The position numbers and the translations under genes are program-made. Shown one piece after another: positions 28,101 through 36,271 of a stretch of 64,000 nt of DNA (positions within the stretch are counted from its first letter, which is position 1; each line of letters opens with the position of its first letter). A model generated the notes under the pieces. It was not told the origin of the DNA. It did no database searches and saw nothing but the letters and a program-made list of their open reading frames with translations. The DNA lies in the NCBI GenBank assembly GCA_013314775.1, contig JABUFB010000010.1, forward strand, positions 62,001 to 126,000, in the 5' to 3' direction. This DNA is from Armatimonadota bacterium (GTDB lineage Bacteria; Armatimonadota; Zipacnadia; Zipacnadales; JABUFB01).

Positions 28101-28295
28101 GTCCCCGTCCGGCAAGCGCCAGTCGGCGATGATCAGGTCCGGCGTCTCTCGCGCAAGCGCTTCGCGGGCCTCCGAGAGATTGCTGGCGACGGTCACTCCG
28201 AAGGGCTCCGCTGCCCTCTCGAAGGCGTCGCACATCAGCGCGACGTGGGCTTTCTCGTCCTCCACCAGGAGAATGCGCACCGGTTGAAGCGTCAT
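25179..28295 (-). CDS. Hybrid sensor histidine kinase: REC-PASx4-HisKA-HATPase-REC
   Basis: 1038-residue soluble two-component phosphorelay protein. Domains in order: receiver (about 4-125, phospho-Asp D58 in IIADWRLPDGDG); four PAS or PAC units (about 145-265, 270-395, 400-520 and 530-645); HisKA with H682 in GVAHEFNN; HATPase (NLIINACHA, TDTGIGIPPEH, GSGLGLSVSHG); and a C-terminal receiver with D970 (VVLCDLLMPDGG). No transmembrane segment is evident, so the signal is cytoplasmic. PAS 1 and PAS 3 are clear duplicates (GVPYRLPLN/GVPYRRSFS, then YDFVGDG/YDFIGEG). The ATG at 28295 with AGGTG is preferred over GTG at 28307. No dedicated output regulator lies next to it. Confidence 0.9.
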   Translation of the reverse strand: MTLQPVRILLVEDEKAHVALMCDAFERAAEPFGVTVASNLSEAREALARETPDLIIADWRLPDGDGDALLQDTDPRYGPPLVVISSQGSEEVAVDALKRGAVDYWVKGSELLTETPRFAKAALRQWEQILARRDAEDALVESERLYREAIRAGRGVPYRLPLNSDVYDFVGDGVVDLFGVPADEFTPRHFRAMIQETRTEGAPYEETLAAFRRGELDTLRVDHRIVTPTGEEKWISDCATPVRDPSTGAVVASLGIIQDITERMRASQALEESERLFRSIFEETSDGIAYSDVHGNIVMWNPAAERTLGFRPDEVIGRPVWEVQARLMHPEQRTEGYEERLRRSVERYLQTGELQQRPNGRRERVVEVKGKRRVIHETPFRLETAAGPIVGGVFRDVTAQHDAQEMVAQSERLHRLAIEAAHGVPYRRSFSDKRYDFIGEGIAALIGIPANKLSPGQFESMIIESRVADPDAPQDLRQYTEQFKEGAIPRYRVDHLVRTAWGELRWLSDSATRLADPVTGKHIGSLGILTDITDRKRTEEALRASEVRYRNLVESMADGLLAMDDAGIIQYANPALGRMLEVEPDDLRGADALSYCEEFSRECLAEWIRSSCSADEHREFELALVSRSGRQIPVVFHAGRTTDAEGRCTGSFAVVKDITERKRAEAAQRLSAVGQLAAGVAHEFNNLLAIISGRAQLAIGTGDPLAYEKLADVALKATERGADICTNLTSFARPQVPKKSAVAVEDALDAALNMASRELQNAGLEVRRIYTTGRERLAGDIGQLEQVFLNLIINACHATPAGGSLELRTFCEQNTAGESEIVVRITDTGIGIPPEHLPRIFEPFFTTKGSLGGGDLPGSGLGLSVSHGIVEAHGGTIAVDSEVGVGTTFELRFRALADGTEGESSPAPQAAVAEPENQQIRVLLADDEPDLCELLSDALSERGCTVVSVGGTQEALQALARDQFDVVLCDLLMPDGGGRAVLEAARELDSPPPVVIITGRAENEIAASLLAEGASACLRKPFSISELVATLSSCGLGA

Positions 28296-28367
28296 GGTGC
28301 CTATCACCTCTGGAACGGGCTCGCCCCGGCCGAGCTGCCCCAGGCTGGTCGGTGTGCAAGACAGCCG

Positions 28368-29426
28368 TCAGAACCGGCAGGGGGTGTCTCCTAACGGGAA
28401 TGTAATCCTCTGCCCGGTCCGCTGGGATTCATACACTGCAAGGTTGAACTCCACGGCTCGGCGGGCTTCCGGCCCATCCACCAGCGGGAGCCCGGTCCCT
28501 TCGATCCACCTCAGGAAAGCCTCGATCTGGACGGCATGCGCGCCGACGCCGTCAGCCAATCCCGCCGTCGGGTCGGCGGCGGATGTCTCGGTGGGCGCAG
28601 CCTGCTGAGCTAGACTTGGTTCACCCTCCACATCCCAGTGCGTAATCTTGTCCGCCTCAATCACCACGTTCCCTCGCGAGCCGTGGACTTCCAGCCGCGT
28701 GGCCATACCTTTGTAAGTGAGCGTTGTGCCCTGAAGCAAACCTTGGGCGCCGCTGCGGAACCGGATGACCGCCGAACCAATGTCCTCGGTCTCCATTTCG
28801 TGAGCCATGGTTGCGGCATAACCGCTGAGGCTCTCCACTTCACCCATCATCCACAGAAGCAGATCCACCCAGTGCACCGACTGGTTCATGAGCGCTCCGC
28901 CACCGTCGAATTCCCAGGTGCCTTGCCAGCGGCCCGTATAGTAGCTCTGCTCGCGCCACCACGGTACGAAGGCGTTACCGTAATAGATCTCTCCCAGCCT
29001 GCCCTCCTCGATAGCCTGGTGCAGGGCCTGATAGCTCGCATACGCGCGGAACTGGTGCACTGCCGCAAGCTTGGTTCCGTTCTCGTCGGCAGCTTTGATC
29101 ATCGCATCGATGTTTGCGAGGGTCACATCGATGGGCTTGGTCACGAAACTGTGCTTGCCGGCCTTTGAGGCCGCGATGCTCGCCACGTGGTGGTGGCTGC
29201 TGGGCGTTGTGATATGCACATAATCGATGTCATCTCGCGCCAGCAGATCGTTTAGGTCGGTGTACCAGGCCTCGGCTCCGTGCTTTTCGGCCGCCGCACG
29301 CGCCCGATCCTCAATCACGTCACACGTAGCAACCAGGCGCACATTGGGTACACGCTCAAGCGCCTGGAAATGGGTGGGGCTGATGACCCCGCAGCCGATG
29401 AGTCCGACGCCGTAAGTCTTCGACAT
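28368..29426 (-). CDS. Gfo/Idh/MocA-family oxidoreductase
   Basis: 352-residue NAD(P)-dependent sugar or inositol dehydrogenase-like protein. The Rossmann start GVGLIGCGVISPTHFQAL, then VHITTPSSHHH, the active-site lysine in FVTKPID, and the C-terminal beta-sheet domain with GGGALMNQSVHWVDLLLWMMGE are typical of the family. The ATG at 29426 has AGGAG 8 bases upstream. It begins 49 bases after the sulfatase-fold gene on the same strand, so a shared role in breakdown of a modified sugar is likely (inference). Confidence 0.9.
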   Translation of the reverse strand: MSKTYGVGLIGCGVISPTHFQALERVPNVRLVATCDVIEDRARAAAEKHGAEAWYTDLNDLLARDDIDYVHITTPSSHHHVASIAASKAGKHSFVTKPIDVTLANIDAMIKAADENGTKLAAVHQFRAYASYQALHQAIEEGRLGEIYYGNAFVPWWREQSYYTGRWQGTWEFDGGGALMNQSVHWVDLLLWMMGEVESLSGYAATMAHEMETEDIGSAVIRFRSGAQGLLQGTTLTYKGMATRLEVHGSRGNVVIEADKITHWDVEGEPSLAQQAAPTETSAADPTAGLADGVGAHAVQIEAFLRWIEGTGLPLVDGPEARRAVEFNLAVYESQRTGQRITFPLGDTPCRF

Positions 29427-29475
29427 GGGCAAGCTCCTGTGTCTCAATGCGCTAGGCCCGATTCCGGGCGGCTTC

Positions 29476-30888
29476 TTACTCGAGCGTCGGCAGGGCGGCG
29501 AAGCTCTGCGCTTCATCAGTCGTGGCGCAGCTCTGGAAGGACCCGGTGGTCAGCGGCGCCATGCGTTTGATGTGCTCCTCCAGTCGCTGCTTCAGCTCGG
29601 CTGCAACTTCGCGGTTGTCCGCCAAGACATTGGTCAACTCTTGTGGATCATTCTCGAGATCGTACAGTTCGAACCGCGCACCGGCATTCTGCGGTGTTTC
29701 CGTCCAGGGCTGCACATAGTTCCACTTCGCGGTGCGGATGCATGCGTGGCTCCCGAAGGCGCTGACCACATAGTCGGGAGCATCGCCTTCTCCCTTCGTC
29801 TGCGGCCAGATGTCCCGGCCCAGGCAGCGCTCCGGCACGTCGAGCCCCATGATCTTGAGACAGGTCGGCATGATGTCCTGGTGCTGGCAGAACCCGGCCA
29901 CCCGCTGACCGGCCGCCTCGCCCTTTGGATGCCGAATAAGCAGCGGCAGTCGCGTACACTGGTTGCGCAGGCGGTTGACGCCTTTGTGGATCTCCCCCTG
30001 CTCTCCCATCATGCAACCGTGGTCCGACGTGAACACGATCACCGTCTCTTCAAGAATGCCTTTGGCTTCGATGCGATCCAGCAGGTATCCGACCCACTTG
30101 TCCACCAGGGTGACTTCGGCGGCGTAGGCAGTCTTTACATTGCGCACCTGCTGCTGTGTCATGTGTTCGGTGGACAGCGGCGGGATACACCCGTCCATGC
30201 CCGCGTATTGCGGGTCATACAGCCGCGCGAAATCAAGGGGCGGGTCCCACGGCTCGTGGGGGTCGAAGCAGTCCACGTACATGAAGAAGGGGTTATCCAG
30301 GCTGTAGTCGTCCACATACTTTGCGGCCTGGAGCATCACCTTGGCCACGGAGGTGTCGGCGTCTGTTTGCCAGTCTTTGCGGTTATTCAAATGCTGGACG
30401 ATCCAGGGGCGGTCGCGCATCGGCCCCTCGCCGTATCTGCACTGGTCCAACAGTGCACGGACTCGATTTGGGTCAGTGAGGGCATACGGGTCTCCCTCCT
30501 GGCCGCGGATCCAGAACCAGTTGTCATAGCCACGGTGGAAGTTCTTCCCGGGCTTCATCATGTGATACACGTCGGTGACGAAGCACGAGTAGTAATCGTA
30601 TTGCCGCAGGTGTTCGGACAGGGTGACGTCCTCGTCGAACAGAGGGTGCCAACCGGGGAGCTGCACCATGTCGCTGGCCTGGGCGCGGTAGGTGAAGGGG
30701 AAGATCGGGCGTCCGGTCTTGATCACCCGGCGGACAGGGATTGTCGGCAGACCTTCGGCGTAGGCGTCCGTGAACACTGCGCTTTGTGAGGCGAGACGAT
30801 CGAGGTTCGGCGTCTTGATCCATTCGTTACCGTACGCGCCGAGGTAATCCCAGCGGAACGTGTCGCTGACAATGATGACGAGGTTCAA
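29476..30888 (-). CDS. Sulfatase-fold hydrolase with Thr at the nucleophile position
   Basis: 470-residue alkaline-phosphatase-superfamily enzyme. The metal-site pieces IIVSDTFRWDYLGAYG (D9) and FTSDHGCMMGEQG, and the YDLENDPQELTN C-terminus, are sulfatase-like. The sulfatase consensus C/S-x-P-x-R is T49-I-P-V-R53 here. Threonine cannot be converted to formylglycine by known maturases, but Thr is the nucleophile in phosphodiesterases of this superfamily. A phospho- or phosphono-esterase role is therefore as likely as sulfatase. No signal peptide is present, so it is probably cytoplasmic. The start is TTG at 30888, with GGGAG 8 bases upstream. Neighbours are a DUF3604 protein and a Gfo/Idh oxidoreductase. 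Confidence 0.82.
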   Translation of the reverse strand: MNLVIIVSDTFRWDYLGAYGNEWIKTPNLDRLASQSAVFTDAYAEGLPTIPVRRVIKTGRPIFPFTYRAQASDMVQLPGWHPLFDEDVTLSEHLRQYDYYSCFVTDVYHMMKPGKNFHRGYDNWFWIRGQEGDPYALTDPNRVRALLDQCRYGEGPMRDRPWIVQHLNNRKDWQTDADTSVAKVMLQAAKYVDDYSLDNPFFMYVDCFDPHEPWDPPLDFARLYDPQYAGMDGCIPPLSTEHMTQQQVRNVKTAYAAEVTLVDKWVGYLLDRIEAKGILEETVIVFTSDHGCMMGEQGEIHKGVNRLRNQCTRLPLLIRHPKGEAAGQRVAGFCQHQDIMPTCLKIMGLDVPERCLGRDIWPQTKGEGDAPDYVVSAFGSHACIRTAKWNYVQPWTETPQNAGARFELYDLENDPQELTNVLADNREVAAELKQRLEEHIKRMAPLTTGSFQSCATTDEAQSFAALPTLE

Positions 30889-30966
30889 AGCATCGGCTCC
30901 CTTCGTAAATGAACTCGATTGAATTCGCGTCCGGGTCGCGAATCCCCTCTCTGCGCTCTCCTGCCG

Positions 30967-33750
30967 TTAGTTGATGGGGCCCGGCTCGCCCAGCCAGACC
31001 GGCGAAGACCAGGCGATCTCCCCGTCTTCCTGCATCACCCGGACGTAGTAATAACATGGCCCGGCAGGTGGGGTGTTGTCCACGAACCGCATCTCGGTTG
31101 CTCGCCCGTCGACGTCACGGGAATGAATGAAAACATTGTTGCGGCAGATCTCGACCTTGTCAATTTCCGCCGGACAGTCCACTCGCACATCCACCGTGAC
31201 CGGCCGCCCTTCGTGGGCGGGGGCCTTCTCCCCCATCAGGTGCCCGTTGACCCGGACATCAAGGAGTATCTTGGCCGCCGTGGTTCCGTAGGTATGCCGG
31301 GCGCGCATGGCATCAAGAATAGCGCCCCGCGTCAGTTCCGGTGCGTAGACCGCGGCTTTGCCGTAGCCGCCACCGTGGTCCGGTGCCGCAATGACGCCGA
31401 TTACAATGCCACGCGCCCAGGCATCTTGAAGAAACCAGCCTTCGGGAGTGGTGGATCCTGCCATCCTGGGTGCGCCTTTGTACTCGTACGAGCCCCGCGT
31501 CTGGAAAATCTCGGCCACCGGCTGGTTCCGTTCGTCAATGAATTCCCAATCGGTGGGGACGTTCCCGGTGTCCGCAAGCTGGTGAGGGATGTGTACATAG
31601 CTGGCGTTCTCACGCGCCAGAGCGTCCCACACTTCGATGGGCTTCTTGCGGTCGCGGGCATTGAACCACAGTGGGAAGTAGGGGTCCTCCAGGATCAGGT
31701 TCCTGTGTCCGTAGAAACCATAGGGATACTTCTCATCGTACTCTTCGAAGGAGGACGTCCACTCCTCGGCCAGAAAACCGAGGAATCGTCCGACATCGGT
31801 GTTTGAGCGCGCCATCTTGCCGGCATGAGACCAGAGGTACGCATTGAGGTTGTACCCGTGATCGGTGATCGCTGCGAAATCGTAGCAGGCAACGTCCCGC
31901 ATGCTCTGGTAACTCTGGTCCTGGGTCTGGTCTCCGGTCCGATTGCACACCGAGGTGTCACTGTGTTCATGCAGGTCACCGAAGTACAGGTTCAGCCTCT
32001 GCCCATTGTAGTCGATGCTCCAGCCTGACCGGTCTTCTCCGCGCTCCCTGCGAATCTCTGCCGCCTGATACGGCTCCTGTGGCGGCGAATAAGGCTCAAG
32101 TGCCAGCTGGGCCGGCTGGGGAGCCGACGAGGTATCCAGGGCGGCAGCAAGAATGCGGCTGGTCGCTGACGCCGACTCCTCCGGAGAGTCCCAGGCACTG
32201 GGGATATCATCAGCCTGGAACAGTACCACCGCCCTGTCCTCCACGACTGCCAGCTCTGCTCGCCTGCACAGCCCCTTTTGTGCCGACACACGCAGGCGCT
32301 GCGTCCATGTCTGTCCGCTGTAGCAGAGCACGGTCACGTCCCAGCCAGCCCGTCCCCGGGGCTCCCGGCAAGTGACCCAGAGGCGACCGGAGGGGTCGAT
32401 ACACGGGGTCACGAACTCCGCTCGGGCCCACAGCGGGGTCTCGCGCAGTCCAATGGGACACCGCAGACCATCAGGGGTAATCAGCCCAATCTGCGAACGC
32501 TTCAGGTTCGCGGAACCCACATGGTACTGTGCGGAGCCGGCTACATCCCAGGTCAGCCAGAGCCCCTGCGGGCCACTAACCAGCCGGGGTTCGCGGTCCA
32601 CAAGGGAACACGTCGTGAGACGCTGCTCGCCCGCGCGCGGATTGCTGCCGTCCCACGCAAACAAGTCGGCATTGCCGTCCCGGAAACCGTGCCAGACCAC
32701 GTATGGATTCCCATCGGCCTGAAGTGCGAGGGTCGGTGAGTAGTTGTTAGTGCCGGGTGTGGACAGCCGGACAGGCTCGGTCACACTGTCGCCCCGCACC
32801 CGCGCCAGATAGACCTGCCGCCGGGACTGGTCGCGGTTGGACTCCCAGGCGACCCAGACGCCATCAGCAGTCACCCCACAGGCGGGCTTTACATCAACAG
32901 CCGGATCCGCGGTGACGCGCACAGGCTTCCCCGGGCCACTCTCGTTGAGCGGGGCCGCAAAAACATCCCAGTTCCCATCGATTTCCTGCGCATACGCCAA
33001 CCAGACCCGCAAGCCGTCCGTGGCCAGTGTGGGCCCAAGGAGGTACCCCTGCGCTCCCTCCACCGGCCACCTCCGCGCCACAGTCAGCGTGCCTGCCACC
33101 AGATCGCCCACCGCAGCCTGGAGCGTGTCTCTTCCGTCCCGGAAGGATATCCACGCCATCCAGACCCGCCCGTCACTGGTCACGGCAAGCACAGGTGCGT
33201 CGTTGAAACCGGTGCCGCCGGATATTTCGACCGCCGGCGGCGTGTCATACTCGAACAATCGCACGTCGTCGATCCACATCTTCCCGACGGGCTCGCCGTA
33301 CGATGAGGGGGCCACAATCTCAAGGGTAGTCAACCCCGGCTCCTCGACGCTCACCGGGACGGTGTACTGGGTCCACTTCCCGGGGACGCGCTGCCAGGCA
33401 TCCACCATGATTCTCTTGCCCGCAGTGGTGCGCCACAGAACCAGTTTCGTCTGGTTGGTAGCGCGGGCCCAGATACTGAACTCATAGAGACGATCGGGAC
33501 TCATCTCCACCTGGCGCTTGAGCACTCGAGCTTCGCTTGGCTTGGTCACTTCCCCGAACAGGCAGCGTTCGCCGGAATGTGCCTGTTCGACATCCTCGAT
33601 AAGCACGTGTTCGGGGTGAGGTTCCCAGTTGACGAGGCCCTGTTCAAAACCACCATTGTCGAGGATCTGTCGGCGCTGCCCAGTCTGGGCCGGCGCCGGC
33701 AGGGCAAGAACGACGCTGAGTGCCAGGAGCAGGCGGACACGGTGAGCCAT
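30967..33750 (-). CDS. Exported DUF3604 (PHP-like) protein with N-terminal carbohydrate-binding domain
   Basis: 927 residues. Signal peptide (about 1-23). A CBM4/9-like jelly roll follows (about 28-165: ILDNGGFEQGLVNWEP, then WIDDVRLFEYD). A central beta-propeller-like region (about 170-560) has recurring VWMAWISFRDG and VWVAWESNRDQ blades. The C-terminal DUF3604/PHP-type metal domain (about 600-850) has GDLHEHSD, ITDHGYN, YGHRN and APDHGGG. A small beta-domain ends the protein. DUF3604 is annotated as a PHP-related hydrolase with unknown substrate. GGAGG lies 8 bases before the ATG. It lies upstream of the sulfatase-fold gene (78 bases), so the three form a probable saccharide-processing unit. 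Confidence 0.85.
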   Translation of the reverse strand: MAHRVRLLLALSVVLALPAPAQTGQRRQILDNGGFEQGLVNWEPHPEHVLIEDVEQAHSGERCLFGEVTKPSEARVLKRQVEMSPDRLYEFSIWARATNQTKLVLWRTTAGKRIMVDAWQRVPGKWTQYTVPVSVEEPGLTTLEIVAPSSYGEPVGKMWIDDVRLFEYDTPPAVEISGGTGFNDAPVLAVTSDGRVWMAWISFRDGRDTLQAAVGDLVAGTLTVARRWPVEGAQGYLLGPTLATDGLRVWLAYAQEIDGNWDVFAAPLNESGPGKPVRVTADPAVDVKPACGVTADGVWVAWESNRDQSRRQVYLARVRGDSVTEPVRLSTPGTNNYSPTLALQADGNPYVVWHGFRDGNADLFAWDGSNPRAGEQRLTTCSLVDREPRLVSGPQGLWLTWDVAGSAQYHVGSANLKRSQIGLITPDGLRCPIGLRETPLWARAEFVTPCIDPSGRLWVTCREPRGRAGWDVTVLCYSGQTWTQRLRVSAQKGLCRRAELAVVEDRAVVLFQADDIPSAWDSPEESASATSRILAAALDTSSAPQPAQLALEPYSPPQEPYQAAEIRRERGEDRSGWSIDYNGQRLNLYFGDLHEHSDTSVCNRTGDQTQDQSYQSMRDVACYDFAAITDHGYNLNAYLWSHAGKMARSNTDVGRFLGFLAEEWTSSFEEYDEKYPYGFYGHRNLILEDPYFPLWFNARDRKKPIEVWDALARENASYVHIPHQLADTGNVPTDWEFIDERNQPVAEIFQTRGSYEYKGAPRMAGSTTPEGWFLQDAWARGIVIGVIAAPDHGGGYGKAAVYAPELTRGAILDAMRARHTYGTTAAKILLDVRVNGHLMGEKAPAHEGRPVTVDVRVDCPAEIDKVEICRNNVFIHSRDVDGRATEMRFVDNTPPAGPCYYYVRVMQEDGEIAWSSPVWLGEPGPIN

Positions 33751-33831
33751 GCGCGTGACCTCCGGCGCGGTTGGTGTATCTCTGCCGGTTCGCCCTGAAA
33801 GGACTCTATTCCTGCTCAAACCACGGGGGCG

Positions 33832-35454
33832 TTAGTCGAGCACCGGGGCGCAGCTGATACTGAGGGTGTCGTCGGGGCCGCGCTGGACCACGATGTGCTT
33901 GCGCCATTCATCGCTCTGCTCAGGGTAATCGGTGCGGAAATGGCCGCCGCGACTTTCGGTGCGCAGAAGGGCCGCCTGAGTGATGAGCCGGGCCGCGCGG
34001 ATCATCATGGCCGTCTCGACTTCCTCCGGCTTCCCAGCCGCTGAGTGACCAATCTGGCGATGCAAATCCTCCAACTCGCGCCCTGCATGGGCGAGCCCAT
34101 CACCGTCACGCAGAATACCCACGTAATCCCACATGAGGTCGCGGACGCGGTCTCGCCACGCAGGGTCGGCAACCAGGAGATCATGGGCAGGCATGGATGC
34201 GGCCGAGGAGACCTCGGCGTCGGTCAGATCCGGCGCGCCGGCCATGGCTTTCGCCGAACGTGCGCCGAAGACCAGACCATCCAGCAGGGAGTTGGAGGCC
34301 AGCCGGTTAGCGCCGTGCACACCGCAGCTGGCTGCCTCTCCGCAGGAATAAAGGCCGGGCAGGGAGGTCTGGCCGTTCACGTCCGATCGGATGCCGCCCA
34401 TGCAGTAATGCGCGGCCGGGGTCACCGGAATGCGGAATGTGGTCTCATCCCAGATCCCGCGCTCCTTGAGCTCCGCGGTGATGCCCGGGAACCGGGCCTG
34501 AATCGCCGCGGCGTCGCCGATGGGGGTCAAGTCCAGGTAGACATGGTCGGCACCGTCACGGTTCATTTCTGAAAGGACCGCGCGGGAAACTTCGTCCCGG
34601 GGAGCCAGGTCCTTGAACTCCTTGGAATACCGGACCATGAATGCCTCGCCGGCACGATTGCGCAGCACCGCCCCCTCACCCCGCACGGCTTCGGAAATGA
34701 GGAACTTGGGGTATCCGGGCGCCGCCAGCGCGGTAGGGTGGAACTGGACGAACTCCAGGTCCTGCAGGCTTGCACCTGCTGCCCAGGCAACGGCCCAGCC
34801 GTCACCCAGGGTCACAGGAGGGTTCGTGGTTACCCTGTACAAGTTCCCCGCCCCTCCGGTAGCCATGAGAGTGCTGCCGCCGAGGATGCGCACGCGCTCG
34901 CCCGATACCGAGTCCAGTGTCTCGATGCCTACGCACTTGCCGTGGAGAAGGAGAATCTCGGTGACAAAGGTGTGCTCCAACACCCGAATGTTGGGGGAGT
35001 TGATGACCGCCTCTGCCGCCGCGCGCTCCACTTCCGCGCCGGTTGCGTCTCCCTGTGCGTGGATGATCCGGTGGCGGCGGTGAGCGGCCTCGCGGCCCAC
35101 GATCAGCTTCCCGTCGCGGCTGTCGAACTGCGCTCCGATCCCGATGAGCGCACGGACCGCATCGGGGCCTTCGCGAGTGAGAATCTCCACCGCAGGCCTA
35201 TCACACAGCCCATCGCCCGCCGCCAGGGTGTCCTGTTTGTGCAGCTCGGGGGAATCCGCGGGCAGCAGGGCCACGGCAATGCCGCCCTGAGCGTATTCGG
35301 TGTTGCTTTCGTGCAGGAGGCTCTTCGTGACGAGAGTGACATCGCCGTGGGCACTCAGGTGCCAGGCTGTCCAAAGGCCCGCGATGCCTGAACCGACCAC
35401 AATGAACCGGCTGCGAATCGTAGTCCTGCCCGGACCAGCTTCAGAGGACCTCAT
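33832..35454 (-). CDS. nadB: L-aspartate oxidase
   Basis: 540-residue FAD enzyme oxidising L-aspartate to iminoaspartate, the first step of de novo NAD synthesis. It has the dinucleotide motif VVGSGIAGLWTAWHL, the NTEYAQGGIA motif, HRRHRIIHAQGDATG, EFVQFHPTAL, HYCMGGIRSDVNGQT and the GANRLASNSLLD motif, all characteristic of NadB rather than fumarate reductase. The ATG at 35454 has GGGGAG 7 bases upstream and lies inside the end of larE (14-base overlap), implying translational coupling. nadA and nadC are not in the window. Confidence 0.92.
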   Translation of the reverse strand: MRSSEAGPGRTTIRSRFIVVGSGIAGLWTAWHLSAHGDVTLVTKSLLHESNTEYAQGGIAVALLPADSPELHKQDTLAAGDGLCDRPAVEILTREGPDAVRALIGIGAQFDSRDGKLIVGREAAHRRHRIIHAQGDATGAEVERAAAEAVINSPNIRVLEHTFVTEILLLHGKCVGIETLDSVSGERVRILGGSTLMATGGAGNLYRVTTNPPVTLGDGWAVAWAAGASLQDLEFVQFHPTALAAPGYPKFLISEAVRGEGAVLRNRAGEAFMVRYSKEFKDLAPRDEVSRAVLSEMNRDGADHVYLDLTPIGDAAAIQARFPGITAELKERGIWDETTFRIPVTPAAHYCMGGIRSDVNGQTSLPGLYSCGEAASCGVHGANRLASNSLLDGLVFGARSAKAMAGAPDLTDAEVSSAASMPAHDLLVADPAWRDRVRDLMWDYVGILRDGDGLAHAGRELEDLHRQIGHSAAGKPEEVETAMMIRAARLITQAALLRTESRGGHFRTDYPEQSDEWRKHIVVQRGPDDTLSISCAPVLD

Positions 35455-36271
35455 TGGCGCTCCCCGACCGAAAACCCTCAAGGTCGAGGGTAACGTAATT
35501 GTAGCCTGCCAGTTTCACGCGGCGAACGATCTCGCCGCGCAAGTGTGGATCTGCCAGCCGCGCAATCTGGTCTGCAGGGACCTCAATGCGCGCTGCCGGG
35601 CCGTGATGCCGCACTCGCAGTTGGCCCGGTTGCACCTCGCGCAGGGCTTCCTCCGCCCGCGCTATCTGCTGCAGCACTTCGAGCGTCAACGGTGTGCCGT
35701 AAGGCACGCGAGATGCCAGGCAGGCCATAGAGGGCCTGTCCCAGTTTGGCAGCCCGATTTCCCTGGACAATTGGCGGATCTCCCGGCGCGTGAGCCCGAC
35801 TTCCGCTAGCGGAGCCGCTATCCCCATCTCCGCAGCCGCGCGCTTGCCCGGCCGGAAATCCCCCGCGTCGTCGGCGTTCTCACCGTGGGCGATGTGCGCG
35901 ATGCCCCGGTCGGCCGCGATCTGTCGCAGGCGACTGAAGATGGCGCGTTTGCAGTGGTAGCAGCGGTCAGGAAGGTTATTGACGACACCTTCATCGGCCA
36001 ATGGGTCAAGATCGACAAACAGGTGTGGGGCGCCGATGTGGGCCGCCTGCTCGCGGGCAATCGCCATCTCCGATTCGGGGTTGAGAGGTGAGCGAACGGT
36101 GACTGCGAGCACTTTCCCAGGCAGCTCTTGAGCGGCAACTGCCAGCAGGAACGAACTGTCAACGCCTCCCGAAAATGCGACGAGGAGGCTACCGCATGCC
36201 GACAGCCGCCTGCGCAGGGCATCCATGCGCTCTTCGGTGGTCTGCTCGGTGTCAAACTCTGAGTTAGCCAT
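35441..36271 (-). CDS. larE: ATP-dependent sacrificial sulfur transferase LarE
   Basis: 276 residues, the usual LarE length. LarE adenylates the carboxylated pyridinium dinucleotide and donates its own cysteine sulfur to build the nickel-pincer cofactor of lactate racemase-like enzymes. It has the PP-loop SGGVDSS (34-40), RCYHCK (C104, C107) and the PSMACLASR motif, whose C184 corresponds to the sacrificial Cys of the family. The ATG at 36271 overlaps the kinase gene by 8 bases, which sets the start. larA, larB and larC are not seen here. Confidence 0.88.
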   Translation of the reverse strand: MANSEFDTEQTTEERMDALRRRLSACGSLLVAFSGGVDSSFLLAVAAQELPGKVLAVTVRSPLNPESEMAIAREQAAHIGAPHLFVDLDPLADEGVVNNLPDRCYHCKRAIFSRLRQIAADRGIAHIAHGENADDAGDFRPGKRAAAEMGIAAPLAEVGLTRREIRQLSREIGLPNWDRPSMACLASRVPYGTPLTLEVLQQIARAEEALREVQPGQLRVRHHGPAARIEVPADQIARLADPHLRGEIVRRVKLAGYNYVTLDLEGFRSGSANEVL

